NCBI GenBank assembly: GCA_963920665.1
Contig: OY987269.1
Location: forward strand, 20,834,501-20,898,500
Source: Straminergon stramineum
Lineage: Eukaryota; Streptophyta; Bryopsida; Hypnales; Calliergonaceae
Reading direction: 5' to 3'
Length of the DNA: 64,000 nucleotides
The notes under the pieces are model-generated. The model saw nothing but the letters and a program-made list of their open reading frames with translations, had not been told where the DNA came from and did not search any database. Position numbers and translations under genes: made by a program. Each line of letters starts with the position of its first letter. Position 1 is the first letter of the stretch. This document shows, piece after piece, positions 49,133-61,576 of the stretch.

Positions 49133-50042
49133 CCCCTAAAGGACCATTGTCCCCTTTAGAGTCAAAATGGAATTTGGGTAGGGTCCTATGACCTCAAGTT
49201 TTAGTGAAGTTTTTTGAAGTTTTCTCATAAGATAGAATAACTTACAAAATTTCTGGGATTATAATTTTTATTTCAATCAGTGCCCAAGAGCAAAAGTTGT
49301 ACTACAAAAAGTCTAAATTTTCATTTGGCAGATAGAAAAATAAATTCACAAAAACGTTTTTTTAAATTTGATTTTTTTTCTCATAGATTCTATTTTTTTT
49401 CTACATCCAAGGCTTTGATTCATTCCATTTAGATTAGTAATGTGAAAGTTATGAACAATCTTGTTTTGGGGGCAATATGAGCATCTTCTTCAAAAAATAA
49501 CATATAGGATTCATTTCTAAATGCAATTATCACAATTTATTTTTTTTAAATTGGGCAAGGGTTAGTTTGCTTGCTAGAAAAATCTCCCCATTTGGATTAT
49601 TGTGTTGCAATCCCATCTTAAAGCTATTAACGATTCAGTTTTTCTTGTAATCTTATATCTGCTTCTAATTAACAGTTTTTTAAAGAATGAAAATCAAGAG
49701 TGGTTTTTTAACTTTTTTTGAATTTTTTTCCTAGACTATAACTCAATTCTTCAACACAAAAAATTTCAATTCGAATTCCATAGAGCAAAATAATTCATCA
49801 AAAGGTAGTCAAAGTCATCTGAAATTGTAGGATAGTGTTAAAAAAAACATTTTCAACTTTGAATGTTGATATCTCTCAATCTTTACAGTCAAACTTCATG
49901 AAATTTTTACCGCTTGGGCTCAAACAAGTAAATTACAAGATCCTATGGTTAGACTCTAAATTTTTTTTTTCCTGGATGAATGCAATAGAAATGGCAATTT
50001 TGAGTGGTTTTTGATAGATAAATGGCCTTGATCCTTTAGGGA
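49133..50042 (+). mobile_element. ~0.9 kb TTAA-flanked element
   Basis: The left end is CCCCTAAAGGACC after TTAA (49129-49132) and the right end is TGATCCTTTAGGGA before TTAA (50043-50046). It aligns throughout with 57666-58565, for example 'agatcctatggttaga', 'gattcattccattt', 'attagtaatgtgaaagttatg', 'caattcttcaacaca'. It is more distantly related to 8209-9114. Non-coding. Confidence 0.82.
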
Positions 50043-50259
50043 TTAAATTAGAAAATAAGTAATGATTTGAATATAATTCAATGTTTTGGACATACCATTG
50101 ACAAAGTTGTGCACAAACAATTGGATGAAAGTCATCCATTTTTTAGTATCACCAAAAAAAATGACTACTTTTTGACTCTAGCAACTTCTAGGATTAAAGT
50201 TTGGATGTAAGACAAGGATTCATTAGAGTAACATTGTTAGCTTTGTTCGGACCCTTTAA

Positions 50260-51184
50260 CCCCTAAAGTTCCTTGACTACGTTATCACCAAAAACCCTCA
50301 AAAAACTGCCATTTCTAATACAAGTACCAAATTTTTGAAAAATATCATTTTTGGACACATGTAACTGTAGGATGCTGTATTACACTAGATTTAGAAGATG
50401 TGGGAAAAAATTCAAAAAATTCCACCACGTAGATTGCAAGATATTAGCATTTGAAGTGACCAAATTCTTTTTTTGGGCCCTGTGAAAAAACGGGCAGCTG
50501 CACTTCACAAGGTCACATTTGTATGAAAAAATGTCCAAAATGGTGGTTCTTCTTATATTCATTCTTCAATGCAAGTTGGCTACATGCTTGAAAATTTTCA
50601 GATCATTTGGAATTGTGGAACATGTAGGAAAAAAATAGTAAGTAGAAAGATGTAGAGAATGATTCAAAATACGAAATTGTTAACAATTTATTAATGAAAT
50701 TGAAAAATGCCAATCCCAATGGTTGTAATGTTGTAATAAACAATCTGCATTAAATGTTGTTATTTTTTTCAAAAAATATTGAAAATTGAGTTAAATAAAG
50801 GACTTCAAAGTTTATTTTAGAGTAGAGAATCCATACTTGCCCACAAACTAAAACATCTCATAACTTTTGACTCACTGATCAAAATGGAATGATTCAAAGC
50901 TTTCTATGTATATATAAATCTAGAAAACCAATTAAAAAATTTTATTTTTGAAAAAAATAATTTTTTCAGATCTGCCCAGACTGCCCGAGTTGAGAAACAA
51001 ACTACATATTAGACCATAACTTTTGACTCATATTTCCAAATGCCTTGAAATTTAGTGCACAAGAAAGATATTCTTTTTCCACACCTTCTATTGAAGTTTG
51101 GGACAAAAGCATGGAAATCTCTAGTCACATGTACCTGCCCAAAAAAGTAATGTTGCCGAAAAATGCACCTTGGTCCTTTAGGGG
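50260..51184 (+). mobile_element. ~0.93 kb TTAA-flanked element
   Basis: The ends are CCCCTAAAGTTCC and GGTCCTTTAGGGG, with TTAA at 50256-50259 and 51185-51188. It is the closest relative of 9521-10441 in the window and lies in the same orientation. Only ~220 bp separate it from the element at 49133-50042. Non-coding. Confidence 0.85.
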
Positions 51185-51188
51185 TTAA

Positions 51189-52414
51189 GGAGAGGATTTG
51201 AACACTTTAAACACTTTTCAAAAAGTTTCTTGTCAAAGAAAACCCTACATTTAGACAAAAAATTTAATATTAATTACGAATGCTCAAAGTGAACAACCTA
51301 TAGGCTCCTATTTGTATTCCTAGAGGGGACAAAGAACTCTCACCACTTGCATTTCAAGGAATTTGGAGAGACTCAAATATGATTCCAAGGTCCCTTAAAA
51401 AGAAAATTCACATAGGTATGTGTTTCTATGTTTTAAGTGATTTTTCTTACAAATTTATAGAGCTTCTTGTCATCAATAACTTGTAAATATTAGTTAGACA
51501 ATCAAATTATTTATGTTCTATGGAAACTTTACCAAAAAGAACTTGCACTATAGTAAATAATATTCATCCTACTTCCATTTTACAGCTTAACTAACCATCT
51601 ATACATGTCTCCCATTTCAATGCACCATTTAATGAAGGCATCAATTTAATACCACATTGTAACTAATTATGCATTATTTATTGGACAAGTAGGGACAATA
51701 TAAAGATACCCCAATGTAGTTGTAGTGATGATTGCAACTTGAAAGGATGGAATATTGATTAGCATTTTGAAATCTAATTATAATAGAGATATATCTATGT
51801 TACAAAATTTTAGGTATTGCCAACATTGAAATTTCTTTAGTGGGAATTCTAAAACTCTTTTGGAGCTACTTGTTGAAGGAAAGATGTATATATGGATGTC
51901 TCTTATATATCTATGCAATCAAATTTAAAAAACCAATCACCAATGTTTTTAAACCAATTATCGTATAAAACCGCGAATATTAGATGATGAAATAATTCAC
52001 CAGAAATGGAGTTTGGGTTTGTTGGAACTAAAATTTATTTTGTTCGATTGGGATTTTGTAAGAATTGAATGTTAATTATCCAAGACAAGACATGCCAATT
52101 GTATTCTACATTATGCAATTTTTTAAAATGGCATAGTAAGAAATTTATAAGATTATGGACCCCGATTGTATGTACAATATGTACACTTTGTTGATTATTT
52201 TGTACAATTGGTATTGAGAGTATAATTTTATAGATAATTTTTTTTTAATTATTATTTTATTTCTAATTATTTTTTATTTAATATATTATATTTAATATTT
52301 AATATATTTTTTGGAATAAATTGACTTCTATAATTGAATGTGACGGGCTTTTGAGTCTTAAGTAGGTTTTCTATGTTTCTTAGAATGTGTTTTTTAGCTT
52401 GAATGGATAGTGGA
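51189..52414. other. Gene-free AT-rich DNA
   Basis: No supportable gene or bounded repeat; strongly AT-rich with poly(A/T) runs near 52220-52310. Confidence 0.5.
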
Positions 52415-52418
52415 TTAA

Positions 52419-54223
52419 CCCCTAAAGGATCAAACAACTTTATTTAGCAACAATGAAATTTTGGTAGCTCACTAAGAATGGAGCTTTCTTTTTTTTCTTT
52501 AAAATTTTCAAACAATATGTGGTCTAGGAGTAGCTTTGAGGCACAACAATTTTCATAACTTTTGATTGCATGGTTAAAAAGTTGTTGTACGATATGTGGT
52601 TTCTTTCTCAACTCATGTAGCTTGTGCAGTTAAAAATAAATAATTTTTAAAGAAATGATAAATTTGAAAATGTTTTTCTATATTTATATATATGTGGAAA
52701 TCTTGGAATCATTCCACTTTGATTAATGAGATGAAGTTATGAGGAACTTTGTTTGAAGGCAATTATGAAATCTCTACTCTAAAATAAACTTTGAAATCTT
52801 TTATTTAATCCCTCAAGGCCTAAAATCTTTTTGACAATGGAGGTTTTCAATAAATTGTAAACTTTGATAATTTTTTTGCACATGGATGTGCTTGAAATTT
52901 TTAATTTTAACTATCCTAAAGTAAAGACCTTTGTATAGCAAGCATGGAATCAACTATGGAAAATATTGATTCTTGGATTTTTAGATTATGACAATTTTGG
53001 ATCATCAACTTTATAGACAAAAAATACAACTGTTGGGGTAGAAATTTTTTAAGAAGGTGAATAATGCTTTTCTAACCCCTCAAAAAATTGTATTGGAATT
53101 TAAGGTAAATTCAGCATTCTCTTAGTTTAAAAAAATGTGAAATTAAAAACTCTCTCAGTATTTTACACATTTTCAACTAGAAGGAGTAAAAAGTCAAAAT
53201 TGACCAAATTAGATCTTGCAAAATTTTAGAAAATTTACATATGCTTCAATTTTTGAAATTTAACAATTGATATTATTAGCATATTGTTTGGAACATCTTG
53301 AGAAAATTTGAATCATTCTAATTATTTTGTATTCTTAATCACACCAGATTCAACCTTCTATTTTTAAAATTACCAAAAATAAAAATTTGAAAAAAAAGTC
53401 TCTAGACTTGTTTGTTTGTGCGAAGTAAAGACTAGAAATGTATGAGAGATGTATGAGAGAATGTTTCCAACCCTACTATTTCTTTCATTGGAAAAAAAAT
53501 TAGGTTTGCTCCCTTTTTCTACTAGACTACATTTTCTAAATAATTTTAAAAATAATTCTCACATTTCAATTTTGAAAATTGAAAAATGCAACAAGTATGT
53601 CGATAGTTGTTACTTTACAAGATCCTACTTTATAAAATATTGTGATTTGTTTAATCCTACCAAGAATTTGCCATTGAGAATTTGAAGAGGATACATTATG
53701 TCCTCTTAGTTCTTAAGAGGTTAATAGAATTTTCAATATTTAATAAATAAATAAAATCGTAGGTTGTAGATTGTTTATTACAAAGTAAAAACCATTGAAG
53801 TTGATATTTTTTAATTTTATAACTAAATTTTTAACAATTTAGTATTTAAATCATTCTCTACTTCTTTCTATTTATTTATTTTTAAGCATGAATGTCAATT
53901 CTAACTTATTTCTTCAACATATTATGGAGAGTTGCAAGTTGTAGGATCTACAAATTTTTGGATAAAATTTTTGAAAGATGAAATCTAACCATTTAGGAAG
54001 AATTAAAAATACGTCTTTTTGAAATCTGAGTGCTATGATCTTGCATTCGGTAAGGTTTTTATTTTGAAATTTTAGGGTGTTCTTCAACAAGTTAAGTAAA
54101 AGATTCTTCAATTGGATTTATTAAAACATAAATATAGATGAAGATTTTAGCCTTGCTTTGGAGACTAGTATTTTGAAGCAATTTTGGGCCTCTACGCATG
54201 AAAGAACTTTAGGAGAATAGGGG
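52419..54223 (+). mobile_element. ~0.9 kb TTAA-flanked element carrying a nested insertion
   Basis: The left end is CCCCTAAAGGATC after TTAA (52415-52418); the right end is GAATAGGGG before TTAA (54224-54227). The left part to 52808 aligns with the first ~390 bp of 8209-9114 ('agctcactaagaatggag', 'ctctaaaataaactttgaa'). The text after 53720 ('ttttcaatattt', 'tagattgtttatta', 'acaatttagtattt') continues that alignment where it left off. The two parts sum to about 890 bp, close to a full copy. The interruption is the element at 52809-53720. Confidence 0.78.
52809..53720. mobile_element. ~0.9 kb element nested in another at a TTAA site
   Basis: The left end is TCCCTCAAGGCC after TTAA (52805-52808); the right end is TAGTTCTTAAGAGG before TTAA (53721-53724). 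The uninterrupted relative at 8209-9114 has one TTAA at the equivalent position ('acTTAActcattttt'). The insertion therefore duplicated a TTAA target. The interior differs from the host element, so this is a separate subfamily. Non-coding. Confidence 0.75.
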
Positions 54224-54227
54224 TTAA

Positions 54228-54777
54228 CCCCGCAAGGACTAGAAGACATTTTGTGAGAAACTACCATTCTTTAGAATAGTGAAGATGATTTATTATCATT
54301 ATTATTATTATTATTTGGAATTCAACCTTACAAACTTATAGTAGATTACTATGGAAATGAATAAAAAAAATTTCAATAACTTTGATTGTCTCAATTGTAC
54401 TTCTAGCATTTGAAGTTAAAAGATTGTTTTTCTTCAACTGTGTCTAACAAGTCAGTAGACTTTAACTCCTCCTTGAATTTAATTTTTGCACTTTACATGA
54501 GATTTTTTTGACGATTGCATCCTATATTATATTAGTTATATACTTGTAAATAAGCTTTGGTACTAATTTTTAAATTAGACAAAATCCAAGGCTAATAGTA
54601 TAGTTTGTTCCTAGGGAGGCTAGTTAAATAGGATTACTTCTAAATAACTCTTATTAGGTCATTGCAATTGTAGAATAATATAGGAAATATGTTCTTTAAC
54701 CACATAAACAAATGTTTTTCTTCATGCGATACAACTAATTACTAGATTTGCCACTCTACTCTTAAAGACCACAAGGG
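54228..54777 (+). mobile_element. ~0.55 kb TTAA-flanked element
   Basis: The left end is CCCCGCAAGGAC, sharing the TTAA (54224-54227) with the right end of the previous element. The right end is AAAGACCACAAGGG before TTAA (54778-54781). Parts match 61577-62132, for example 'gttgcatcctatattatat.agttata' against 'gattgcatcctatattatattagttata'. Non-coding. Confidence 0.7.
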
Positions 54778-54904
54778 TTAAGAAGCTCCCAAATTATTTA
54801 TAATTCTTTAATTGATCTTTTTCTTTTGACTATCTTTATAACTTTTATTCCCACTTGGAATTCTTTATTCTTTATTCCTTTAATTTCCTTTATTCCAAAT
54901 CGCT

Positions 54905-56470
54905 TCCAGATCTCCAATTCGGCACAGCAGACCAAATACAACAACTCCAAATTGGGCTTGAAACTTCATACAGGGTCCAAATTAGCCTTAACACCAGTAC
55001 AATCAGGCACTTCCAACCTCCAACTTGGGCTAGATTCTCATTTCTAAATCCTTGTCTACCAAATGGGAACCACAACCTCAGATGTCACCAACTTGGAAGA
55101 TTACATGATGCTCTCAACTAATTACTACAAATTTATCATTCTTACAATTTGATTTACTCAAAACACACTTCCACAATTAATATGAATTTCTCAACTTATT
55201 CTCCACTTGGACACACAATCACCATACTACAATGACATACACATCCAATTTGGTTTATTTAAAATAACACACATCAGCACTTAACCCACTAGGACTGAAA
55301 TAAACTTAAGGTACATCCAAAATTTCCAACTTGGGCCTACAACATCCATAAACTTCATTCAACAAAATCATTCATAATGTAATTTCTCAATTTAAATCAT
55401 CAAACATTCAACCTACTTCTATTACAGCACACCAATTCGGCAAGAATATTTATTTTATTTAACACTAAATTGATGATCAAATCACCGGTACACAATTAGC
55501 ATTAAAGTTCAATATTTCCACTATTTGATCTTCCACATAAAATATCCTCATATCAGTTACACTTCTCCAACCAGGCTACTTAAAATTCTACTTTAAACTG
55601 CCTGCCTTTACTTAATCTAAATCTTTAGTACTTAGACTTCCACAGATTTCACATTAATTCACACTCTTCCAAGACTCTCCCGATTTGGAAACTTCACTTA
55701 AATTCTTCATACTTTTGTACATTAACACCCCGCCATACATTGGCAACCAACATTCTGACTAGGACATAGACTAAGACATATCATCACTCTGATCCAACTT
55801 GGACCAACACAAACATAACACCCAACTGGGCAATCACACAAGCACACACACAACAATCACAACACAAATTCCCCCAAAAAACAAATACATAGCCTAACTG
55901 ATTGGGACACGCACTGGAATTCACTCAACAGCCAGTAAAAGAAAAATGAAAACCAAATTGGACTTAAGAGACAACCCCAAGACAGTTACCAACTTGGCAG
56001 AGACAGCCAACTGACATCAGCCACCCATTTGGATCCCATTCGGCACACATTCATTGGTCACATTCATCAGAATGTCATCATCCAATTTGGCTAACATGCC
56101 CGACAACTCAGTCACCAACCACCTAATTGGAATGCTCAACATACTAAAAATACTAAAATGACCCGGCTTCTAACTTGGCAGAACTGACTCCAAACCAATT
56201 GACTTAACCACATCCAATTGGCAATATTCACAAACAACCATCGACATGACACACTGAAAATGACAACTTAAGCCACACCAACCATACAAAAAACACACAA
56301 ATTGGAACATAAACTCACAATTAGCCTCAAAAAGGTTCTCACTTTACCCCACAATGGTACAAAATTTTGATAGTCTTTACATCCAAGTCGGTTATTTACA
56401 ATACCTACCAAATTTTAGAAGCTAAAGAAGATTATAGCCCAAAGCTACATACCTTGCTTGAAACTCGGCA
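54905..56470 (+). repeat. A/C-rich block with a recurrent CCAA-TTGG-like motif
   Basis: This block is strikingly A- and C-rich on the plus strand. It contains roughly twenty-five near-matches to a short near-palindrome of the form CCAAnTnGG(C), spaced irregularly by about 20-200 bp. Examples are ccaattcggc (54916), ccaacttgggc (55017 and 55330), ccaatttgg (55245 and 56089), ccaacttggc (55990) and ccaattgg (56214). It has no long open frame on either strand. The block stops abruptly at 'aactcggcaggggggtagtg' (about 56462-56480), which resembles a polypurine tract. Its nature is unknown; a decayed retroelement interior or a satellite-like array are both possible. Confidence 0.55.
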
Positions 56471-57665
56471 GGGGGGTAGTGTGTTAAAAAAATAAGGATA
56501 TAGGTGTGAACAACCACTATTTTATAGGGGTGTATGAATTATTTTTTTATTTTATTTTTCACATGCTATCATTATGTAATTTTCTAATGGGACCTATTAT
56601 TCCATACCTCATTATACTTTAAAGACATCCAATGCCATTTTCAATATCCTATATTACTTTAAACCCAATTATAATTATTAGCCCCCACTTTTTTAAGATA
56701 CCCTATCATTTGTTCACACGTATGTTGCTACTCCAACCGCTCACTATCCCCCCCCCTTGAGGCTTGAAAACTTTAGGCAACATAATTTTTGTTGTGGGCA
56801 CTAGATTAGAAGAGAAACTTTATTCATGACAAGGTTGTAATTAAATGTCCACACTTTGAATCAAAATTTTTAGAAAGATGCATTCAAAATTGACTTCATA
56901 AAAACCTATCTAAACTTCCAAATGGAATTGGACAACTAAATTGTCCTTCAGGGGTTAAAATGACTTTAGATGATATGCATAAACTTAGAAGGACTTCAGT
57001 GTAGTTGGATATGTTTACATGCATTTGGATGGGCTTGGATGCTTAGTTGGATAAGCTTAGATTTGACTCACTATAACCCAAGAAAACTTTTCCCTAATAG
57101 TTCATGCACAAAGCAAGGTAGTATAAAGATTCAAAATAGTAGATATCTTGATATTTTATTTTATTTTTAAATATAGGAAAAATACAGAAAAACAAAACAA
57201 AAGTTGCCCATTCTTTAAAATGTCATGGTGATGAGGTTCTACCTATAAAACAATAGAAAACTACTCTTTAATGTGTAGAAATGCACCTCTGAAAGAGACT
57301 TGTTTTCTATGCATGAAGGGAACAAGGGCTTCACTATTTTTAGATGTCCTCTAGTAAGTAGATGCAACCCTAGTAGAAGAATATCCACTTCGAATATCCA
57401 AATGAGATTCATTTTGGTATTCTATAGCACAAAAAACATTGAAATTATGAAATACAAAAATGATGAAAATTGACTTTTCAATAGTATACATTTTTTTTAA
57501 TATTTCAAAAATTATGAGCTTTGGCTAAGAATTTAAAACACATCTTCAATATTAACCTCTAATGCATTGACTCAAATTCTGAAAATTAAGCTTACTTTTG
57601 AACTAGGACTCATAGTTTGTGCACTTGAATGTCAAAAATTTGGTGCTTGAAACATTCCATTTTAA
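56471..57665. other. Gene-free AT-rich DNA
   Basis: It follows the A/C-rich block. An orphan TTAA-family right end ('gtccttcagggg|ttaa') occurs near 56943-56957. No gene is evident. Confidence 0.45.
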
Positions 57666-58565
57666 TCTCTAAAGGCCTAAGTGTCCCGACTACAAAGTTG
57701 GGACATGTTCCTATGATTTCAAATTTTGACATGAATTTTTGAATTTGTTTTAAGATAGTAAAATAAATTAGCTTTGAGGAAATTTCATTTTTATTCAAAT
57801 TGGTGCTTGGGAGCAAAATTTATGTCACATTGAGTTCGAAAAGCAATTTGTTGGGTAGCACAAAAAATTCACAAAAATTCAACATAAATTTTTTTATTTT
57901 TTATTTTTTTAATAATATAATTTGCCTATATAGAATGACTTGATTTCATTCCATTTGGATTAGTGATGAGAAAGTTATGGAGAGTCTTTTTTTTCAAGCA
58001 ATTCAACATCTTTGTCAAAAAATAATTTACAAGATTCATTTTTCAATTTAATTTTCACAATTATTCAGAGAAAAAGTTCCACATGGTTTAGTTGGCCTAT
58101 TAGAACAATCTCACCATTGTGGTGAGCGTGTTTCAATTCCATCTTAGAACTATTGAAGATTTAGTGTTTCCTTCTATCTCATACCTATTTCTATATAATA
58201 ATTTTTTTAGAGATTAAAAAATATAGTGATTTTAAAAAGAAAACCTATACTCTCAATTCAATTCTTTCAACACAAAGTATTAAATTCAAAATTTACAGTG
58301 CAAAAATTTTTAATTAGAAAGATTCAAAGTAAAAAAATCTAGTCTTAGAAGGTGCAAAAAATTGTTTTCTTCAATTTAAATGAAGATATATTGCATTCTA
58401 CACTTTAAAAGTTTCTTAAATTCCTTCCACATATTCTTGCACTTGTCTAGTGCAAGATCCTACGGTTAGATATGCAAAACCCTCCAATTTCCTTAAAAGT
58501 TTTGCATCTTGCAACAGAAATGGCAATGTTTTTTGACCCCAAAAAAGGCCTTGGTCCTTTACGGA
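57666..58565 (+). mobile_element. ~0.9 kb TTAA-flanked element
   Basis: The left end is TCTCTAAAGGCC after TTAA (57662-57665) and the right end is TTGGTCCTTTACGGA before TTAA (58566-58569). The interior aligns with 49133-50042. Non-coding. Confidence 0.8.
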
Positions 58566-58569
58566 TTAA

Positions 58570-60923
58570 CCCTTAGTGCTCTGACGTTCCAATTCTAAAC
58601 AATGATCAGAGAGGTTCTACATGGCTTTTTTGGCCACATAGCTTCTCATTCATCCAAACCAATGCTTGACTTTTCAAAAGCCACAATTTGTATATGACGA
58701 AGTTGATGAAATTGAGTTAAATTATGTACTTAGTTACAGATCGAGGATTCATTGGGTGTCCTAAACCTAATTCCGAAATACCGACACTAATCCTGAACGT
58801 TTTACTCAAGGCTAGTTTCATTGACTTTGGAGCTTGGCTTAGTTATCACTTATATATCAACTTATGTGAAGATGTTTGCATACACGGCAATTATATAACT
58901 AATTTATATTCTTTCCTCACTGGTTCACGGAAATGGCGACAGGAATGCAATAAGGTCGTGTAATTCCAAGTGACAGAGATTTTAGGGAGCAGAATTTCAA
59001 GTGATATGGCAAGCGCCAATGCTTGTTTTCTTCTCAAGGCAAGTAAACGTCAGGTTCATTCTTCGCATTCTTTGAAGGTGAAAAATCCGACTCGCTGCCA
59101 GGAAAGTAGCGTCTATGAGCAAATTTACAGCAGCTCCATCAATTAGTTTTCATGTCAATTCTGTTCAAGAGCAGTTTGATATTATCCTCCAAGGTCACAA
59201 TGAAGACCAAATCTCTGTTAACTTAATCTCTGGCGATCCTTTCATACAAAGGCAGCTCAATGCTCACAACAAGATGTCTGATCTTGTAGGATCACCTTAA
59301 CAAACTCTCGTTTTTTTAATCACATAAAGCCAATTTTGCAATAAAGCTGGGAGAAATCCAAGAAGGATATTAGATTATAATATGCAAAAGTTACAAGAGG
59401 TCAAAAGTGGAATTGGTAGATTTTTGGAAACAATGTCCTTTTTTCAATGTTCACATCTTGAAGAGCATGCAACAAGCATCTATTTTCCTGTGGTTACCTT
59501 CTCTAGGGCTCACTTCTCCAAACATACTCAGGATTTGAGTGATCCTCCCTTAGTTGTCTGTGCAGTGGGTGGAAAGCCCAACTGTCTCCTATTTCAATTC
59601 TCCTCCCACTCAATGTCAAATTAATGTCACATGGAATTGCACTAATATAAATAAAGAAATCGACGTCGATCTCTGTCGCTCGCAGCTCAACCATTCATTC
59701 ACCAGTGGTACATTGGATTTTTTTTCATCCTTAGGAAGTGAGAGAGTGGCACACTGTCTGGCACCTTAATGTAATGTTTGAAATCCGGGGTTTGAAAGTG
59801 TCTGTGAACGTGAACCGAATCAAGTATGCCAGAGTTTGTGCTAAGTAGGCTACTTGAACGGAGACGTTTGCGAATCTGGCGTGGTAAGGGACGCCTAGCA
59901 AGCAATTTAGTTCTTCAATTAGCAAAGAGAAGCACCGCAGTGTCGTAGTTTCAACGACAAAACTCACGCATTCGATTCATCGATAGTGTTGACAGCAAAA
60001 ATTTCATTATATTGGCAGGAGCTTTGTAGAGTCAAAATTGTGAGATTCAACTGCACAAAGTTCAATAAACTTGGATACCTGTACTACAAGGAAGTCATAT
60101 CACTCCTGTGTAAAATTTCGGGAACAAATGGAATCTCCCCCCCCCCCCCCCCCTCAAACTCTCTGTCTTTTTAAAAAACAAACCATGATACCGGTATGCA
60201 GAAATGCTCCTCACTTCCTCATCAGTGTATGGTGAACCCTAAGTATTAAAGCTCAAGCTCAAAATAGAAAGTTCACTTTGGATGCTACGGTACTAGTCAC
60301 TTACAATAATACTTAACAACGTATTTACATTGTTCAATAATGTAGGTCATGATATCTTCTTTCTATTGGGTTCTTTTTTCTTAATGTAATGTCCCTTTGA
60401 GCTTTAATGATTTATTGGTTTTGGATCGACAGGGAGGAGGCCTGGCCTGGCCTTGACAAGTGCTACATCTAGAATGCTTGATTGAGTAGGGCGCTTCAAA
60501 TGCGAATAGTGAGCTAGACAGTGCTATAATGTGCCAGATCTTGTAGTGTTTCTTATTGCATGTTTCTACAGGTAGCGATATGGAAGCTGCAAGTCAGTTC
60601 TGACCTTCGGGATCTTACGGATTACTCTTAAAGATTGGCCAAGTTCTGAGAATGATAAATTTGCAATAAATTTTGGTTTGTCTTACAGAATGATTCTCCC
60701 GAGGACAATAGATACGACCTGAGGTAGTTTTTGTACAACATAGATCAACTGGTTGACAAGTACGAAGCCACTATGCCAGAATCTTTGCCAGAGCTAAGTC
60801 GACACATGAAGCCTTAAGCTGCTGATTGTGCTGAAGTTGTTGCTCCCAACGCTAACTTAGTGGCTTTGGTGTTCCTGACGCCTCTGACGCCTCTGTTGGT
60901 AATCCAGAGATTGGGAAACTTAA
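58570..60923. other. Mixed gene-free region
   Basis: The base composition is less AT-rich than the neighbours, and short frames of up to 80 codons occur, none recognisable. At about 60690-60810 a frame interrupted by a TAG (reading YNIDQLVDKYEA..) has coding-like composition and may be a gene relic, but I cannot name it. A 17-base C run lies at 60137-60153. Confidence 0.4.
60137..60153 (+). repeat. Poly-C run of 17
   Basis: An uninterrupted cytosine run preceded by 'aatct'. The length is liable to sequencing error. Confidence 0.9.
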
Positions 60924-61207
60924 CCCTTAAACAACATGCTAAGCGCCTCAGGCTAGGTTTTGAGAGAATCGTTGACAAAAAGCAGTTCTGTTTATTTTTG
61001 GAATGTTTCACCCTACTGTACCTAAGTTACTTCAATAATGAATATGACTTGCAAAGCATCGAATTTAGGCTGCAAAGTCAAAGCACTATTCACTTTTGCA
61101 TGCCCTGCACAAACTTTGTGCAAGCAAACAAAAACCATATCCTACTTTAAAGAGATTTTTGATTCCCTCTGGACTGCCCCTCTAGGCAACTCAATGTCTT
61201 TTGAGGG
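60924..61207. mobile_element. 284-bp TTAA-flanked element
   Basis: The ends are CCCTTAAACAACAT and ATGTCTTTTGAGGG, imperfect inverted repeats, with TTAA at 60920-60923 and 61208-61211. It is the shortest member of the TTAA set here and is non-coding. Confidence 0.65.
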
Positions 61208-61211
61208 TTAA

Positions 61212-61576
61212 TTGAAGAAGGAACTACACAAGGAGCACTCAATCTTCAATCTTTGATTATGACCTCAAAAATGACATTGTAGAATATCTTGCACACTTGC
61301 CACACTATCATTGCCTGCAGCATACTTATCAAATATTCAAACCGTTCAAACCGTGTCAGATTGAAATTATTGGGACCTCAGGTGGTAAGATGTACGAGGT
61401 TTGAGTGTGTGCTGCGAAAGTGCGAATGGGCTGTGCTTGTAAATAGTTTCTTGCATGGCAAATTTTTACCGACAGGCCTTTAATTTGAACAACCAATGAT
61501 ACTCCTTTGTCAATCATTTTGGTAGATGATATGGTATTGATTGATTGAGCCCACACAAGTTTTGACATGATGTTAA
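61212..61576. other. Gene-free spacer
   Basis: A short intergenic stretch between two TTAA-flanked elements; nothing supportable. Confidence 0.45.

Noticed and set aside
52419..54223. TA duplication (mariner-like) as an alternative to TTAA
   Set aside because: Because TTAA is itself symmetric, a TA duplication cannot be fully excluded from flanks alone. However, nearly every copy needs the full TTAA, so TTAA specificity is the simpler reading.
56462..56770. A 3' LTR after a polypurine tract
   Set aside because: The purine-rich 'ggcaggggggtag' is suggestive, but I found no matching LTR at the other side of the A/C-rich block and no gag-pol remnant.
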